Below, piece after piece: positions 33,361 to 33,638 of a stretch of DNA of 33,638 nt. Position numbers and translations under genes: made by a program. The stretch is from Akkermansia sp. (GTDB lineage: Bacteria > Verrucomicrobiota > Verrucomicrobiia > Verrucomicrobiales > Akkermansiaceae), in the NCBI GenBank assembly GCA_017409465.1, contig JAFQSQ010000048.1, positions 1-33,638 on the forward strand, written 5' to 3'. Position 1 is the stretch's first letter, and each line of letters starts with the position of its first letter. The notes under the pieces are model-generated. The model saw nothing but the letters and a program-made list of their open reading frames with translations. It made no database searches and had not been told where the DNA came from.

Positions 33361-33392
33361 ATAACCCTGCCTGATAGGCGGGGTTATTTGAT
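33361..33392 (+). terminator. Terminator after tRNA-Arg
   Basis: A 9-bp stem, aaccctgcc (33363-33371) with ggcggggtt (33377-33385), has one T-G pair and a 5-base loop. It is followed by atttgatttta. It starts a few bases after the tRNA 3' end. Confidence 0.8.
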
Positions 33393-33412
33393 TTTACTTG
33401 ATTTACGACTTT

Positions 33413-33638
33413 GTAACAGGCTTAATAAGCCTATCACGCAGCGCGAATGCTGCGCGAAAATTATTGTTCCGGCAATGAAAGATTGATCGGTCGATAAATG
33501 GGAAGTTGTAGGGAAGTACGATTGACGAATGACCCGTCTCCGCCGAAGGCTTCGCCGTGGCAGGCGACTTACGAATGAAAAGTTCGCTGCGCTGCGCGCA
33601 GATGGTTTCAACTAACGCTAAGCGTCCTTCATCGTTCA
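33413..33638. repeat. Second hairpin-rich intergenic stretch, reaching the window edge
   Basis: No credible gene is seen here. Short inverted repeats occur at 33418-33432 (aggctt/aagcct) and 33437-33454 (cgcagc/gctgcg). More follow in the last 120 bases (ccgccgaaggcttcgcc; ctgcg...cgcag; acgct-a-agcgt). They are separated by AT-rich linkers such as acgattgacgaatga and cttacgaatga, which read attcgtcaatcgt-like on the other strand. The building principle resembles 1-560, but linkers and stems differ. It is cut by the window edge. Confidence 0.6.

Overview
The window looks like about 33.6 kb of chromosome from a Verrucomicrobium, most likely Akkermansia-like. Three things in the sequence suggest this: a secreted protein ending in a PEP-CTERM tail (VPEP, hydrophobic segment, RRRR), three ankyrin-repeat proteins among housekeeping genes, and a double-length UvrA of the kind known from the PVC superphylum. 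Base composition is moderately GC-rich and even. I see no phage, insertion sequence, CRISPR array or rRNA. The genus is inference.

Layout. 1-560 is a non-coding array of tiny hairpins with a 99-base direct repeat. 690-2609 encodes a secreted cysteine protease that matches the IdeS/Mac (peptidase C66) catalytic layout. 2650-6394 holds thiE-thiM (thiazole salvage and thiamine phosphate synthesis) between two opposing ankyrin-repeat genes. 6509-8158 is a class I fumarase with a strong terminator. It is followed by a Fic adenylyltransferase with an N-terminal DNA-binding domain, whose promoter carries a perfect 22-bp palindrome. 9326-11220 is a phospholipid pair (cdsA and a diacylglycerol-kinase-family lipid kinase), ending at a bidirectional terminator shared with a convergent malic enzyme gene. 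12694-16712 (minus strand) is pyrF-thyA-folA-ankyrin, a pyrimidine/thymidylate/folate unit. 16776-21491 (minus strand) runs small lipoprotein, hflX, L,D-transpeptidase, comM, then a ROK sugar kinase with its own promoter. proS and an M50 membrane protease follow, also on the minus strand. 24078-27533 (plus strand) is a tightly overlapping operon: universal stress protein, ymdB, tcdA, rlmB-like methyltransferase and a metallophosphoesterase. Then come the 1837-residue UvrA, a tRNA-Arg(CCG) with promoter and terminator, and a second hairpin-rich stretch to the window edge.

The most striking shared property is in the promoters. For about a dozen transcription units a sigma-70-like -10 hexamer ends only 6-11 bases before the start codon, usually with a recognisable -35 at 16-18 bp. 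This puts the transcription start at or within a few bases of the start codon, so much of the window appears to be expressed from leaderless or near-leaderless mRNAs. Genes inside operons instead use ATGA/TGATG overlaps or, occasionally, a Shine-Dalgarno sequence.

The best candidates for undescribed biology are the IdeS-like PEP-CTERM protease, the leaderless promoter architecture, the self-contained Fic/operator unit and the hairpin array.
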